Assembly (NCBI GenBank): GCA_019058295.1
Contig: JAHPZI010000005.1
Span: 1-33,292, forward strand
Length of the DNA stretch: 33,292 nt
Direction: 5' to 3'
DNA from: Promethearchaeota archaeon
Lineage (GTDB): Archaea > Asgardarchaeota > Lokiarchaeia > Sigyniarchaeales > SOKP01
A model generated the notes under the pieces. The model saw nothing but the letters and a program-made list of their open reading frames with translations. It did no database searches and was not told the origin of the DNA. Made by a program: the position numbers and the translations under genes. Within the stretch, counting starts at the first letter, position 1; every line of letters begins with the position of its first letter. Shown one piece after another: positions 32,808 to 33,292 of this stretch.

Positions 32808-33292
32808 ATTCATCGGGGATTTGAAGTTAAAGAAAAAAATAAAATAAAAGTCCTCATAATAATTTTAGGGGTTCTCTTTGTTTTTTCTATTATTGGTCAA
32901 CAAAATTTCAATGATGATAGAAAAAGTAATGATGATAATTATGAAGTTAAACAGGAATATTACGACCAAACAGATTATAAGCATCCAATAGCATCAAATT
33001 CTTGGACTTTCCATTCTTTGCATATTGACGATTCAGGAGGTTCTGGTAATTATACATGGCTTGAAGCAAAGAATGAACCTTGGTGTAATTTTAGTAATGG
33101 AATTTATATCATCGAAAATTTAACTATAGATGCAAGTAATTCAGCAACAGGTAGCGGTATAATTATTGGAAATTCCAGTGTGGATTTCATAATTAGATAT
33201 TGTTCAATAAATAACGCCCATTATGATATACCAGATGCAGGAATTAAATTAAATAACACCCATAATGGTACGATAATTAATAATAACTTTTA
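32808..33292 (+). CDS. Secreted right-handed beta-helix repeat protein, partial, start unclear
   Basis: Open frame running off the window. A hydrophobic N-terminal segment (VLIIILGVLFVFSIIG) looks like a signal peptide or anchor. After a charged, Asn-rich linker the sequence has beta-helix-like turns (GIYIIENLTID, TGSGIIIGNSSVDFIIRYC, GIKLNNTHNGTIINNNF), typical of NosD-like parallel beta-helix proteins, many of which are large and surface-exposed in Lokiarchaeota. The frame lacks ATG, GTG or TTG before the signal segment. A TTG at 32821 after CGGGGAT is in another frame, which would connect by a -1 shift on the A7 run (32833-32839). Confidence 0.7.
   Translation, partial: MHRGFEVKEKNKIKVLIIILGVLFVFSIIGQQNFNDDRKSNDDNYEVKQEYYDQTDYKHPIASNSWTFHSLHIDDSGGSGNYTWLEAKNEPWCNFSNGIYIIENLTIDASNSATGSGIIIGNSSVDFIIRYCSINNAHYDIPDAGIKLNNTHNGTIINNNF

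Noticed and set aside
1..33292. CRISPR arrays, insertion sequences, tRNA and rRNA genes.
   Set aside because: No regularly spaced repeats, no transposase frames and no cloverleaf or rRNA sequence were noticed.

Overview
The window looks like a chromosome segment of an Asgard archaeon, most probably of the Lokiarchaeia. It is very AT-rich. Archaeal signs are TATA-type promoters, GGTGAT-like ribosome binding sites, frequent TTG starts, a group 3c (Mvh/Vhu-type) [NiFe] hydrogenase with HdrB/HdrC, and paired radical SAM proteins of the archaeal lipoyl-synthase type beside a lipoate ligase. A UGA-recoded hydrogenase mini-subunit fits the selenocysteine usage reported for Lokiarchaeota. The taxon is inferred from content only; there is no rRNA or tRNA gene in the window.

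Layout. (1) 93-4425, minus strand: a hydrogenase/heterodisulfide reductase operon, mvhG > mvhA > vhuU > hdrC > hdrB. MvhA stops before its C-terminal nickel-binding motif. The missing motif is in a 49-codon reading frame (1616-1765) that carries an in-frame UGA where the nickel-ligand cysteine should be, so it is a VhuU-type selenoprotein that ordinary gene calling misses. A strongly paired RNA element (1558-1630) overlaps its 3' end and is the SECIS candidate. (2) 5024-11460: OsmC-like protein, dihydrolipoamide dehydrogenase, a coiled-coil unknown, a CoA transferase-GNAT fusion, and a CDF transporter fused to a NifX-like domain. (3) 11517-19445: an iron-sulfur and metallocluster block with a polyferredoxin, two NifX/NifB-like proteins, a DUF134 regulator, two ferredoxin-containing MinD-like ATPases, an Mrp/NBP35 ATPase, an IscU-type scaffold, a radical SAM protein, a DtxR-type regulator and a DUF5320 protein. 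(4) 19682-22900: ferrous iron uptake, with two divergent feoA genes and feoB. (5) 23036-25506: an ABC exporter whose ATPase and permease are joined by a G8 tract in a -1 frame relation, then a small Cys/His protein divergent from an ArsR-like regulator. (6) 25599-31836, minus strand: two LipS-like radical SAM proteins around a lipoate ligase, another radical SAM protein, and hypD-hypE for hydrogenase maturation. (7) A TIM-barrel isomerase-like protein and the beginning of a secreted beta-helix protein.

How it fits together: the operon in (1) makes an H2-dependent, electron-bifurcating type of complex, (6) supplies part of the active-site maturation, (3) and (4) supply iron and Fe-S clusters, and Lpd with the lipoate genes serves a lipoyl-dependent complex encoded elsewhere. 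A 14-bp palindrome (TGAATAATTATTCA and near variants) lies just downstream of a TATA element at five promoters: the hydrogenase operon, the OsmC-like gene, both NifX-like genes and the DUF5320 gene. This suggests one metal- or redox-responsive regulon. A different palindrome (TTAGTCATGACTAA) marks the two feoA promoters.
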